From the NCBI GenBank assembly GCA_039028795.1, contig JBCCHJ010000020.1, positions 1 to 64,000 on the forward strand: a stretch of DNA of 64,000 bases. The letters run 5' to 3'. Numbering within the stretch: position 1 is the first letter of the stretch; the number at the start of each line of letters is the position of its first letter. A program made the translations under genes and the position numbers. The DNA is from Thermohalobaculum sp039028795 (lineage in GTDB: Bacteria; Pseudomonadota; Alphaproteobacteria; Rhodobacterales; Rhodobacteraceae). This document shows, one piece after another, positions 52,596 through 60,175 of the stretch. A model generated the notes under the pieces. That model was not told where the DNA came from. It saw nothing but the letters and a program-made list of their open reading frames with translations, and searched no databases.

Positions 52596-52730
52596 CCTGG
52601 CGAATGCCGGTGAAACTACATCCCTCCAAAGGACGAGGTCGTGGGTTCGAGTCCCACCCGGGCCGCCAGATATGGCCCGGTAGCTCAGCGGACAGAGCGC
52701 GTGATCGTTTCGCCACCCCTTGTCGCCGGG
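52596..52730 (+). ncRNA. Y-RNA-like unit 4 with permuted tRNA-like domain and encoded CCA
   Basis: Terminal stem CCTGGCGA (52596-52603) with TCGCCGGG (52723-52730). Inner stem GAAAC (52612-52616) with GTTTC (52707-52711). The head has the T-arm GTGGG-TTCGAGT-CCCAC (52641-52657) and acceptor 3' strand CCGGGCC (52658-52664). G-CCA follows at 52665-52668, then GATAT, the acceptor 5' strand GGCCCGG (52674-52680), T-A, and the D-arm GCTC-AGCGGACA-GAGC (52683-52698). All seven acceptor pairs are Watson-Crick. The 3' half precedes the 5' half, so an ordinary tRNA gene is excluded. The array ends 24 nt before rtcA. Confidence 0.88.
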
Positions 52731-52754
52731 ACCTTAAGACGGAAGACTGCACCG

Positions 52755-53789
52755 ATGGTCAAGATGCTGGATATTGATGGATCCTATGGCGAAGGCGGCG
52801 GCCAGGTGCTGCGCACCTCTTTGTCATTGTCAGTCGCCTTGCGCCGCCCGATCCGGCTGACCAAGATCCGCGCAGGCCGTCCGAAGCCCGGCCTGATGCG
52901 CCAGCACCTAACGTGCGTGCGTGCGGCGGCGGAGATTTCGGGTGCTAAGGTCGAAGGCGATCACATCGGGTCGACCGAGATCACTTTCCGTCCCGGAGCC
53001 GTTGAGGCGGGGGATTACACCTTCCGTGTCGGAACTGCCGGGTCCGCGATGCTGGTCCTGCAGACGGTTGCGCCTCCGCTGCTGTTGGCGGGGGCGTCTA
53101 CCATCCAGGTTGAAGGCGGCACGCATAACCCCTCCGCCCCGCCGTGGGAGCTGATCGACCGCGCCTGGATGCCCGCCGTGCGTAAGATGGGGGGCGAGAT
53201 ATCTGGCCGACTGGAACGGTATGGCTTTATGCCTGCTGGCGGAGGCCGTGCGGTCATCTTGATCGGCAAGGGTGCGCCCTGCCCGATCCAGATGCTGGAG
53301 CGCGGCGAGATGATCGAGCGCTCTGCCGAGGCAATCTTCGCCAACCTGCCGGTCAGCATTGCCGAGCGGGAATTGAAGAAGGTCAGCCAACGCATGTCGC
53401 TTGCGGACTCGCATTTGCATCTGCGCGAGGTGAAATCGAACGGTCCAGGGAATGCTGTGATCGTTTCATTGACACATAGCCAAGGCACTGAAGTTGTTGC
53501 GGAATTCGGGACCAAGCAGCGGTCGGCTGAAAACGTCGCAACGCAGGTATCGAAGGATGCCGAGGTTTTCATGGCCATGAACGCCCCGGTCGGGCGGTAT
53601 TTGGCAGATCAGTTGTTGGTATCGATGGCGCTGATGGCAGGCGGGCGGATCCGCACCTTCCGGCCAACGCGGCACACGGTCACCAACAAGGACATCATCA
53701 ACCGGTTTGTTCCGGACACCGTGGTCTTCCACGGCTCGGACACCGAGAAGGAAATCGAGGTCGTGCGCATCGCACGAGAGCAGACATGA
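52755..53789 (+). CDS. rtcA: RNA 3'-terminal phosphate cyclase
   Basis: 344 residues (E. coli RtcA has 338). The start MVKMLDIDGSYGEGGGQVLRTSLSLS, the loop RAGRPKPGLMRQHLT, GGTHNPSAPP, and the catalytic His near residue 307 in TRHTVTNKDIINRF are all present. It uses ATP through a covalent His-AMP to convert RNA 3'-phosphates to 2',3'-cyclic phosphates and can also adenylate 5'-phosphate ends. The ATG at 52755 has GGAAG 9 nt upstream; the longer frame would run into the ncRNA. It overlaps the ligase gene by 4 nt (ATGA). Confidence 0.96.
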   Translation: MVKMLDIDGSYGEGGGQVLRTSLSLSVALRRPIRLTKIRAGRPKPGLMRQHLTCVRAAAEISGAKVEGDHIGSTEITFRPGAVEAGDYTFRVGTAGSAMLVLQTVAPPLLLAGASTIQVEGGTHNPSAPPWELIDRAWMPAVRKMGGEISGRLERYGFMPAGGGRAVILIGKGAPCPIQMLERGEMIERSAEAIFANLPVSIAERELKKVSQRMSLADSHLHLREVKSNGPGNAVIVSLTHSQGTEVVAEFGTKQRSAENVATQVSKDAEVFMAMNAPVGRYLADQLLVSMALMAGGRIRTFRPTRHTVTNKDIINRFVPDTVVFHGSDTEKEIEVVRIAREQT

Positions 53790-56014
53790 GACATCTAATT
53801 CTAACCCGAGGCGCCCCGGGCGCCGGGAAATCCACCTTTCTGGCCGAGCACGGGCTGACGCCGTTCACGGTGACGCCGGATTACATCCGCCTGTCCTTTG
53901 GTGGACTGGCGATGGAAAAAGATGGGCGCATCACGATCAGCCACGCCCATGAAAAGCAGGTCTGGGCCCGGGTCGAGGAAACCCTGAACTTCAAGATGGG
54001 GCTGGGCCAGTTGATCGTGTTGGATGCCACGCATCAGCGCGGGCGCGATTTCGGGATGGCGACCAAGCTGGCCGACCGACATCGGTATCAGGTGCACTGC
54101 CTGGATTTTACCAACGTTCCCAGGGATTTGACGCATGAGAGAAACCGCGCAAGGGCGGACTGGAAGGTTGTCCCAGACCAGGTGATCGAAACGGCCTATG
54201 AGCGCTTCGCCTCCCACAAGATCCCGAAGGGCATTCAGGTCTGGGATCCCGATACGTTCACGCTGGAGCAGCTCGAACCGCCGATGGTGGACCTGTCGAC
54301 GTATAAGTCCGTGATGCATGTTGGCGACCTGCAGGGCTGCTTTGCCCCGGTCGAAGAACTGCTGCCGAACGGCCTGAATCCGGAGGTTTTCTATATCTTC
54401 ATCGGCGACCTGCTGGATCGCGGGATCCAGAATGGCGAGGTCATCCGCTGGGCCATGGAGCATATCGCGGGAGCGGAGAACGCCCAACTGATCTATGGCA
54501 ACCATGAATACCATATTCATAGGTTTTCCAAGGGGATGGACCCGGTCAGCCGTGAGTTCCACTACAACACGCTGCCGCAGATCGAGGCCGTCGGTTTCAC
54601 ACCGCGTGATGCCAACCGTTTGCTGAACGAGGCGGTTGATGCCATGCGCTATATCTATCGTAGTCAGAAGGTTCTCGTGACCCATGCCGGGATCGCCTGC
54701 GTGCCTAAGTCATTGGTTTCCTTGCCGTCTCAGACATTCTGGAAGGGCACGGGCACCTATGATGATCCTGTCGACGTGACGTTTTCCAAGAACGCAGACG
54801 GCTGGTTCCAAGTGCACGGGCACCGGAACTCGAAAAAGCTGCCGGTCGAGGCTGCGCCGGGGTCGTTCAACCTAGAGGCTGAGGTCGAATTCGGCGGGCA
54901 CCTGCGGGTGATGACGCTGACCGGGCACGCCCATGGCTTTGACGTGACGACGCAGGAGATCAAGAACGACGTCTATCGTAAGCACAAGGATGGACGCGGT
55001 GATCAATTGCGGCCAGAGGATCTGAAGACGGAAGGCAAGCTTTCCACCAACACATTGGAAAAGCTGGAAAATCACCCGCTGGTGCGGGCTAAGTCGTTTA
55101 CGTCTAAACCCCACATCCGGTCACTGAACTTCACGTCCAAGGCGTTCTTTGATCGCAAGTGGGATGACGTGAACATCATGGCGCGTGGCCTGTTCGTTGG
55201 CGATGACCGGCGGATTGTGGCGCGGTCCTATCCTAAGTTCTTCAACCTGGAAGAACGGGCGGAAACGCAGATGCGCAACCTGCGCCGGTCACTGGCGTTC
55301 CCGGTGAAGACCTGGGTGAAAGAGAACGGCTATTTGGGCATCCTGGGCTGGGATCACCTGGCTGAGGAAGCCGGGCTGCTCTTCGCATCGAAGTCAACGC
55401 CTGAAGGTGATTTTGCCAAATGGTTCAAGCAGATATTCGAATCTGACGCGGGCGAGAATGGGGTGAAGCGCGCAGGCGATATCGTCCGAAACCGCAACCT
55501 GACGCTGGTCTTCGAGGTCAATGACCCAGAGCGCGATCCGCATATGATCGCCTATGACCGGCCGCATGTGGTGTTGCTGGACGCGATCTTCCGGACGGAG
55601 GAGTTCAAAAAGGTCGATCATGCGGATCTCAGCCAGATCGCCGCGACTATTGGCGTGGCCGTGAAAGAGCCCGGTCCGACGCTGCCGGATTGGGATCAGT
55701 TCGAAGGCTGGATGAAATCCGTTCACGCCCAGGGCAAGTATTTCCAGTGGCGGGGCAAGGACTTAGAAGGCTTCGTCGTCGAGGACGCGAACGGTTTCAT
55801 GTTCAAGATCAAGCTGGATTTCTACAGCTTCTGGAAGTCGATGCGCGGCCACCGCGACCGCGTCCGCAAAGCGCGGGAGAACGGGACCGAGGCGCCCCTG
55901 CCCCGCATTGATGACCAAGAGGCCCGTGACTTCCATGATTGGCTGATCACTCAGCCAACCGAGGCGCTGTCAGACTCGATTATCGATCTGAGAGAGCGGT
56001 TTTTGGCGGCATGA
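53786..56014 (+). CDS. Three-domain RNA repair enzyme: kinase, metallophosphatase, RNA ligase
   Basis: 742 residues. Residues 1 to about 165 are a polynucleotide-kinase P-loop domain (GAPGAGKST, 9-17; R-rich lid at RNRARADW, 119-126). Residues about 175 to 400 are a calcineurin-like phosphatase (HVGDLQGC, GDLLDRG 207-213, GNHEYH 238-243, VTHAG 298-302, VHGH 343-346). The C-terminus is a covalent nucleotidyltransferase: KENG motif I with Lys512, FEVNDPERDP as motif III, EGFVVED (661-667) as motif IV, KIKLDFY (674-680) as motif V. The region ARGLFVGDDRRIVARSYPKFFNLEE before motif I is like T4 Rnl1-type ligases. It should heal 2',3'-phosphate and 5'-OH ends and seal them. Confidence 0.88.
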   Translation: MRHLILTRGAPGAGKSTFLAEHGLTPFTVTPDYIRLSFGGLAMEKDGRITISHAHEKQVWARVEETLNFKMGLGQLIVLDATHQRGRDFGMATKLADRHRYQVHCLDFTNVPRDLTHERNRARADWKVVPDQVIETAYERFASHKIPKGIQVWDPDTFTLEQLEPPMVDLSTYKSVMHVGDLQGCFAPVEELLPNGLNPEVFYIFIGDLLDRGIQNGEVIRWAMEHIAGAENAQLIYGNHEYHIHRFSKGMDPVSREFHYNTLPQIEAVGFTPRDANRLLNEAVDAMRYIYRSQKVLVTHAGIACVPKSLVSLPSQTFWKGTGTYDDPVDVTFSKNADGWFQVHGHRNSKKLPVEAAPGSFNLEAEVEFGGHLRVMTLTGHAHGFDVTTQEIKNDVYRKHKDGRGDQLRPEDLKTEGKLSTNTLEKLENHPLVRAKSFTSKPHIRSLNFTSKAFFDRKWDDVNIMARGLFVGDDRRIVARSYPKFFNLEERAETQMRNLRRSLAFPVKTWVKENGYLGILGWDHLAEEAGLLFASKSTPEGDFAKWFKQIFESDAGENGVKRAGDIVRNRNLTLVFEVNDPERDPHMIAYDRPHVVLLDAIFRTEEFKKVDHADLSQIAATIGVAVKEPGPTLPDWDQFEGWMKSVHAQGKYFQWRGKDLEGFVVEDANGFMFKIKLDFYSFWKSMRGHRDRVRKARENGTEAPLPRIDDQEARDFHDWLITQPTEALSDSIIDLRERFLAA

Positions 56015-56017
56015 TAT

Positions 56018-56038
56018 GGGTGGGCTTAGGGCCCACCC
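56018..56038 (+). repeat. GGGTGGGC palindrome, copy D (after ligase gene)
   Basis: GGGTGGGC (56018-56025) pairs with GCCCACCC (56031-56038), 8 perfect pairs, loop TTAGG. It starts 4 nt after the ligase stop and has a core similar to copies A to C. No T-tract follows. It may define the 3' end of the repair operon mRNA. Confidence 0.65.
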
Positions 56039-56383
56039 GACTGAAGACTTGATGCCATTTCGAGGGCATTGGAAACGACGACTTCAGTGACGACAATTGT
56101 CCGCTAATTACTCGTTAACCCGATAATTCGACGAAGAGCGTTAACGATGCCTTACAAGCGGACGCCGTCAATTTAGCTCAAATTTAATGAGCTTCCGTCA
56201 GTCCGCCGCTTTGCCCGTTCATGAATGCTTCGCCGGTTTCTTGGTATTCGCGCGCCCCAGAGGGTGGGCGGGGCTGATCAGGCTTGCTTCCAAAGTGGGG
56301 GGAGGAGCTGACCATGCACCCTTCCAAAGGCTCACGAGCCCAACGCAGGACCCAATCGCAAGGTCACACGACGCGCCGGGGAC
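56039..56383. other. Intergenic stretch, no gene recognised
   Basis: 345 nt between the RNA repair operon and a convergent pseudouridine synthase gene. It includes an AT-rich part near 56100-56190. Short frames (for example after AGGAGCTGACC at about 56303) run antisense into the next gene and are basic and repetitive, so they are not called. Confidence 0.4.
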
Positions 56384-57043
56384 CTAGAACGGACAGGCCG
56401 CTGTCCAACCCCTCCAATCCCCGCCATCGGGATGGCGCAGGTCCAAAGACAGGGCATGCAATTGCAGCCTGGGCACTGCGTGATAGATTTCATCCGGCGC
56501 GTAGAACGGGTCGCCCAATATCGGGTGCCCGATCTCTTTCAGGTGCACGCGAAGTTGGTGACTGCGCCCGGTCTCTGGTGTCAGCTCCAGACGGCTGACA
56601 TCCTCTTCGCGGGCCAGAACCTGCCACTTGGTCCGCGCGGGCTTCCCGGTGTCATGACATACCTTTTGCATCGGGCGGTTTGGCCAGTCCGCGATCAGGG
56701 GCAGGTCAATCTCTCCTGCATCGTCTGCGACACATCCCGCTACCCGAGCCACGTAGACCTTTCGCACAATCCTCTGTTCGAACTGGCGGTTGATGATCCG
56801 CTGCGCCCGCTTGTTTAGCGCAAAGACCATGATGCCCGAAGTTTCGAGGTCCAGCCGATGGATCAGCAGTGCCTGCGGAAATGCCGCCCGAACCCGCGCT
56901 TCCAAGCAGTCATGAAGCTCCGCCGGTTTGCCAGGCACGGACAACAACCCACTTGGCTTGTCGACCAGCAGCAAATCATCGTCTGCATGGACCACGGATA
57001 GTGGTGCCGTAGGCGGCGTGTACTCTGACATCAAACGTGGCAT
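56384..57043 (-). CDS. RluA-family pseudouridine synthase
   Basis: 219 residues. The catalytic Asp is in HRLDLETSGIMVFAL, the RluA signature. LLVDKPSGLLSVPGKPAEL at the start and the GRSHQLRVHLKEIGHPILGDPFY block confirm the family. It isomerises uridines in rRNA or tRNA; the target site is not determinable. It lies next to the RNA repair locus but on the opposite strand, so the neighbourhood is probably accidental. Confidence 0.92.
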   Translation of the reverse strand: MPRLMSEYTPPTAPLSVVHADDDLLLVDKPSGLLSVPGKPAELHDCLEARVRAAFPQALLIHRLDLETSGIMVFALNKRAQRIINRQFEQRIVRKVYVARVAGCVADDAGEIDLPLIADWPNRPMQKVCHDTGKPARTKWQVLAREEDVSRLELTPETGRSHQLRVHLKEIGHPILGDPFYAPDEIYHAVPRLQLHALSLDLRHPDGGDWRGWTAACPF

Positions 57044-57181
57044 GAGCGCGGCCTAAGGCGGGCCTCGACCGAGGTCAAGCTCGGTGCATCAACCTGGCGA
57101 TAGTCTTGCCTCGCATGGCGGGACAGACTGGCATTCCCCAGCACGCCATGGCAATTTCCCGTGCGAGGCAGGAGGGTCGAG

Positions 57182-58816
57182 ATGCCGGACGGACAAGTTC
57201 AAGACACAGTCCAAGGACGCCAGGACGTGCCCGCCCGGGCCGATGTGGTCGTGGTGGGGGCGGGGTTTTCCGGCATCTATCTGGTCCACCTGCTGCGGGC
57301 TCAGGGTTTCGATGTCTGCGTATTGGAACAGGGCGACGGCGTCGGCGGCACCTGGTACTGGAACCGCTATCCCGGCGCGCGCTGCGATATCGAAAGCGTG
57401 CAGTACGGTCACAAATACTTGCCGGATCTGGAACAGGATTGGGATTGGTCGGAGCGTTATGCGGCGCAGCCGGAACTGTTGGACTATGCCAACGAGATCG
57501 CCGATCGCTTGGATGTCAGGCGCAACATGTGCTTCGGGCGGAAGGTCAGACGCGCGGCTTATGATGAAGACGCCCACGAATGGACCCTGACCTGCGACAC
57601 CGGCGAGGCGATCTCTGCGCCCTTCTACATCATGGCCACGGGCTGCCTGTCGGTTCCAAACGAAGTGCCGTTCCCGGGGCGCGAAACCTATAAGGGCCCG
57701 ACCTATCAGACCGGGGCCTGGCCGCACACGGAAGTGGACTTCACGGGCCAGACGGTCTGCGTCATCGGCACGGGGTCCTCGGCGATTCAGTCGATCCCGA
57801 TCATCGCGTCCCAGGCGTCGGACTTGACAGTATTCCAGCGCACGCCGAACTATGCCGTACCTGCGCACAACAAAGATCTGGATGACGTCTATCGCGCCGC
57901 GATCAAGGCGGATTATTCCGGCATTCGCGAACGCCAACAGGCGTCCTTCGCCGCGGCTGATTTCGACGTCAGCTATACCAAGGTCGGGGCGGAGATGACG
58001 CCCGATACCATGCAGCCAATTATGGAGCGTCGCTGGGCCGAGGGCGGCCTGGGTTTTGGCGCCTGTTTCAGCGACCAGTTGCTGGACAAGGGTGTCAATG
58101 ATGTGGTTGCCGAGTTCGTCCGTGACCGCATCCGAGAAAAAGTGAAGGATCCTGGGACCGCCGAACTGCTGTGTCCTACCAACACGATCGGGGCCAAGCG
58201 GCTCTGCGTCGATATCAATTACTTCGAGACCTACAATCTGCCCCATGTGCATTTGGTCGATGTCTCGAAGGACCCGATCTCAATCTCGCCCGAAGGCGTG
58301 GTGACAGGGGGCAAAACCTACCCGGCGGATGCCATCGTCTACGCAACGGGGTTTGATGCGATGACCGGAGCGATCCTGAAGGTGGACATCGAAGGCCGTG
58401 GCGGAGCCCGATTGTCAGATCACTGGGCGGAGGGTCCGCGCACTTACCTGGGCCTGATGGTTTCGGGCTTTCCGAACCTCTTCACGGTGACCGGGCCGCA
58501 CAGCCCATCGGTCTTCACCAATATGACGGCCTCTCTGGAACAGCATTGCGAATGGATCACGGACTGCCTGGTGACCATGCGGGCCGAAGGCCAGACAGAG
58601 ATCGAGGCGACCGCCCCAGCAGAGGCTGCCTGGATCGAGCACAACGCAGAGGTCGGCGCCGCCCACCTGAGATCTTCTTCGGCCAGTTGGTACACCGGCG
58701 AAAACATCGCCGGCAAACCCGTGGGCTTCATGCCTTATATCGGCGGATATGCGGCTTATAAAGAGAAATGCGAAGCAGTCGCGGCAGAAGGTTATACGGG
58801 GTTCACCCGAACCTGA
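57182..58816 (+). CDS. Flavin-dependent Baeyer-Villiger-type monooxygenase
   Basis: 544 residues. FAD loop VVVGAGFSGIYLVHLLR near residue 24, the Baeyer-Villiger fingerprint-like YKGPTYQTGAWPH (F/Y-x-G-x-x-x-Q-T-x-x-W-P), and the NADPH loop VIGTGSSAIQSIP are visible in order. The GGTWYWNRYPGARCDIES block is typical of cyclohexanone or acetone monooxygenase relatives. It inserts oxygen next to a ketone using NADPH and O2; the substrate is unknown. AGGAGGG precedes the ATG at 57182. Confidence 0.9.
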   Translation: MPDGQVQDTVQGRQDVPARADVVVVGAGFSGIYLVHLLRAQGFDVCVLEQGDGVGGTWYWNRYPGARCDIESVQYGHKYLPDLEQDWDWSERYAAQPELLDYANEIADRLDVRRNMCFGRKVRRAAYDEDAHEWTLTCDTGEAISAPFYIMATGCLSVPNEVPFPGRETYKGPTYQTGAWPHTEVDFTGQTVCVIGTGSSAIQSIPIIASQASDLTVFQRTPNYAVPAHNKDLDDVYRAAIKADYSGIRERQQASFAAADFDVSYTKVGAEMTPDTMQPIMERRWAEGGLGFGACFSDQLLDKGVNDVVAEFVRDRIREKVKDPGTAELLCPTNTIGAKRLCVDINYFETYNLPHVHLVDVSKDPISISPEGVVTGGKTYPADAIVYATGFDAMTGAILKVDIEGRGGARLSDHWAEGPRTYLGLMVSGFPNLFTVTGPHSPSVFTNMTASLEQHCEWITDCLVTMRAEGQTEIEATAPAEAAWIEHNAEVGAAHLRSSSASWYTGENIAGKPVGFMPYIGGYAAYKEKCEAVAAEGYTGFTRT

Positions 58817-59316
58817 TCCTCGCCCCGGGCGCGTATCTCATCCCGGGCTTCAGTCATGTCTTGGAATATCTGCAACGGTCCGGTTTCATTGGATTGCTGG
58901 AGCCGTTCTTCGTGGATCCGGGCCACCTGCTCTGGCAATTCGTGCATGTTCACGCACGTATACAGCCAATGCAGGGCCTCAGGCACTGTACGGAAGGCCT
59001 CGGTCCGGCGCGCTTTCAGATCATTCATCGACGCGATCGCCCGGCACATACCGAAGCCAAGTTCATTGTCGTGAACCAAGGCAAGCCTTCTGAGGCGCAT
59101 CTTCTGACGCCGGGCATGTACAACGCGAAGCACTTCATCCATGGGCAGATCGAAGGTTACCCCCCGCAGATTATGCAAAATTCTTACATCATCGGCGTAA
59201 ACGGGCAGCCCGGAAATCGTCTGTATCATTTGCCCGATATGGACCGGATCGAATAAACCGCGCGACTTCACGAAAATTCCGTTTAACGAGAAGTCTTGGA
59301 TTATCGAGATCAACAT
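58792..59316 (-). CDS. Hypothetical protein, STAS/SpoIIAA-like start (174 aa)
   Basis: The N-terminal part (QDFSLNGIFVKSRGLFDPVHIGQMIQ, DDVRILHNLRGVTFDLPMDEVLRVVH, LALVHDNELGFGMCRAIASMN) resembles the beta-alpha pattern of a SpoIIAA/STAS-like domain, as in several alphaproteobacterial hypothetical proteins. A Glu/Arg-rich tail follows. There is no signal peptide. It overlaps the BVMO 3' end by 25 nt on the opposite strand. Function not recognised. Confidence 0.6.
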   Translation of the reverse strand: MLISIIQDFSLNGIFVKSRGLFDPVHIGQMIQTISGLPVYADDVRILHNLRGVTFDLPMDEVLRVVHARRQKMRLRRLALVHDNELGFGMCRAIASMNDLKARRTEAFRTVPEALHWLYTCVNMHELPEQVARIHEERLQQSNETGPLQIFQDMTEARDEIRARGEDQVRVNPV

Positions 59317-59403
59317 AATGGCTCGCCAAATATAATGTCCGAGGTCCCGGTCCTGTATGTACTTTTAACGCATTGCGAATCGCAATTCCAGATCGCTGTT
59401 TCT

Positions 59404-60162
59404 TCAAAGGCCTATGCGGCGGCGAATATCTTCGTCGCGCAGCTTGACTTCTTCGCCAGCAAACTCTGTTCCATCCGGACCGCAGAGCCAGGTGATCGCC
59501 TTTGCCGGCCATTCCGGGGGAATATGTTCGGACCAATTGAGCTTGCTGACCGGGTTCATGCCAGACCCGCTGATCGCCTCTTGCATATACGTCGCGACGG
59601 TTCCCGGGCTGAGCCCGACGACCGTGACGCCATTCGCCCGGCATTCCAGATCCGCGCAACGGGTCAGCATCGCCGCCGCAGCCTTGGCCGAACAATAATG
59701 CGACCATCCCTCCATCGGCCCGTGGGCTGCCCCGGATGAGACATTGACGATCGTTCCGTTGCCTTGGGCGGTCATGACCGGCAGAGCCAAGCGCAGGCCA
59801 AGATAGACCGACGTGTAGTTGATAGTGGCGGCACGCAGCCAGTCCTGGGGGTCGCTGTCCACCAAATGACCGATCGGATCGATCACCCCGGCATTGTTGA
59901 CCAGGATATCCAAGCTGCCGATCGCAGCTTTCGCCGCATCGATGGCCTGTTGGAAAGCCTCCCGATCCGTCACGTCACATGCGATCGCCTGCGCATTGCC
60001 GCCATTGGCACGGATTTCCGCAGCGTTGGCATCAATTTCCGCGGCTGTCCGCGCCGCCAGGATCACATGGGCGCCTGCCGCCGCAAGGTCTTTGGCGCTG
60101 GCAGCACCGATGCCGCGGCTGGCGCCGGTGACGATGGCGCTTTTGCCTGAGAGGTCAGTCAT
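59404..60162 (-). CDS. SDR-family oxidoreductase
   Basis: 252 residues. The cofactor loop TGASRGIGAA near residue 13, NNAGVIDP, the catalytic Ser (VNVSSGAAHG) and Y-C-S-A-K (HYCSAKAAA) are present. R at the end of beta-2 (LAARTAAE) suggests NADP(H). The substrate is unknown. Its ATG lies 13 nt downstream of the TauE gene stop, so the two are probably co-transcribed. Confidence 0.85.
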   Translation of the reverse strand: MTDLSGKSAIVTGASRGIGAASAKDLAAAGAHVILAARTAAEIDANAAEIRANGGNAQAIACDVTDREAFQQAIDAAKAAIGSLDILVNNAGVIDPIGHLVDSDPQDWLRAATINYTSVYLGLRLALPVMTAQGNGTIVNVSSGAAHGPMEGWSHYCSAKAAAAMLTRCADLECRANGVTVVGLSPGTVATYMQEAISGSGMNPVSKLNWSEHIPPEWPAKAITWLCGPDGTEFAGEEVKLRDEDIRRRIGL

Positions 60163-60175
60163 GGGATCTCCGATC

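Noticed and set aside
52435..52730. Two ordinary tRNA genes read as 5' halves at 52435 and 52674 or 3' halves at 52400 and 52640
   Set aside because: In each case the 3' half (T-arm plus acceptor strand) comes before the matching 5' half, the acceptor strands pair with each other across only 9 nt, and no anticodon arm is present. The permuted Y-RNA reading explains all bases; a tRNA gene does not.
52278..52730. CRISPR array, because of regularly repeated GAATGCC and ACTACAT boxes
   Set aside because: Repeat units differ in length (69 to 135 nt), the shared boxes are short and embedded in base-paired stems, and no cas genes are present.
52641..52754. N-terminal extension of RtcA from the ATG at 52641
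   Set aside because: The 38 extra codons lie inside ncRNA unit 4 and are not part of the RtcA fold. A ribosome site and start fit 52755.
56284..56598. 104-aa plus-strand ORF after the ligase gene
   Set aside because: Most of it is antisense to the RluA-type gene and it is a low-complexity basic frame.
57089..58252. 387-aa minus-strand ORF opposite the monooxygenase
   Set aside because: It is antisense to the first two thirds of a complete BVMO gene, lacks domain-like composition, and is a GC-rich shadow.
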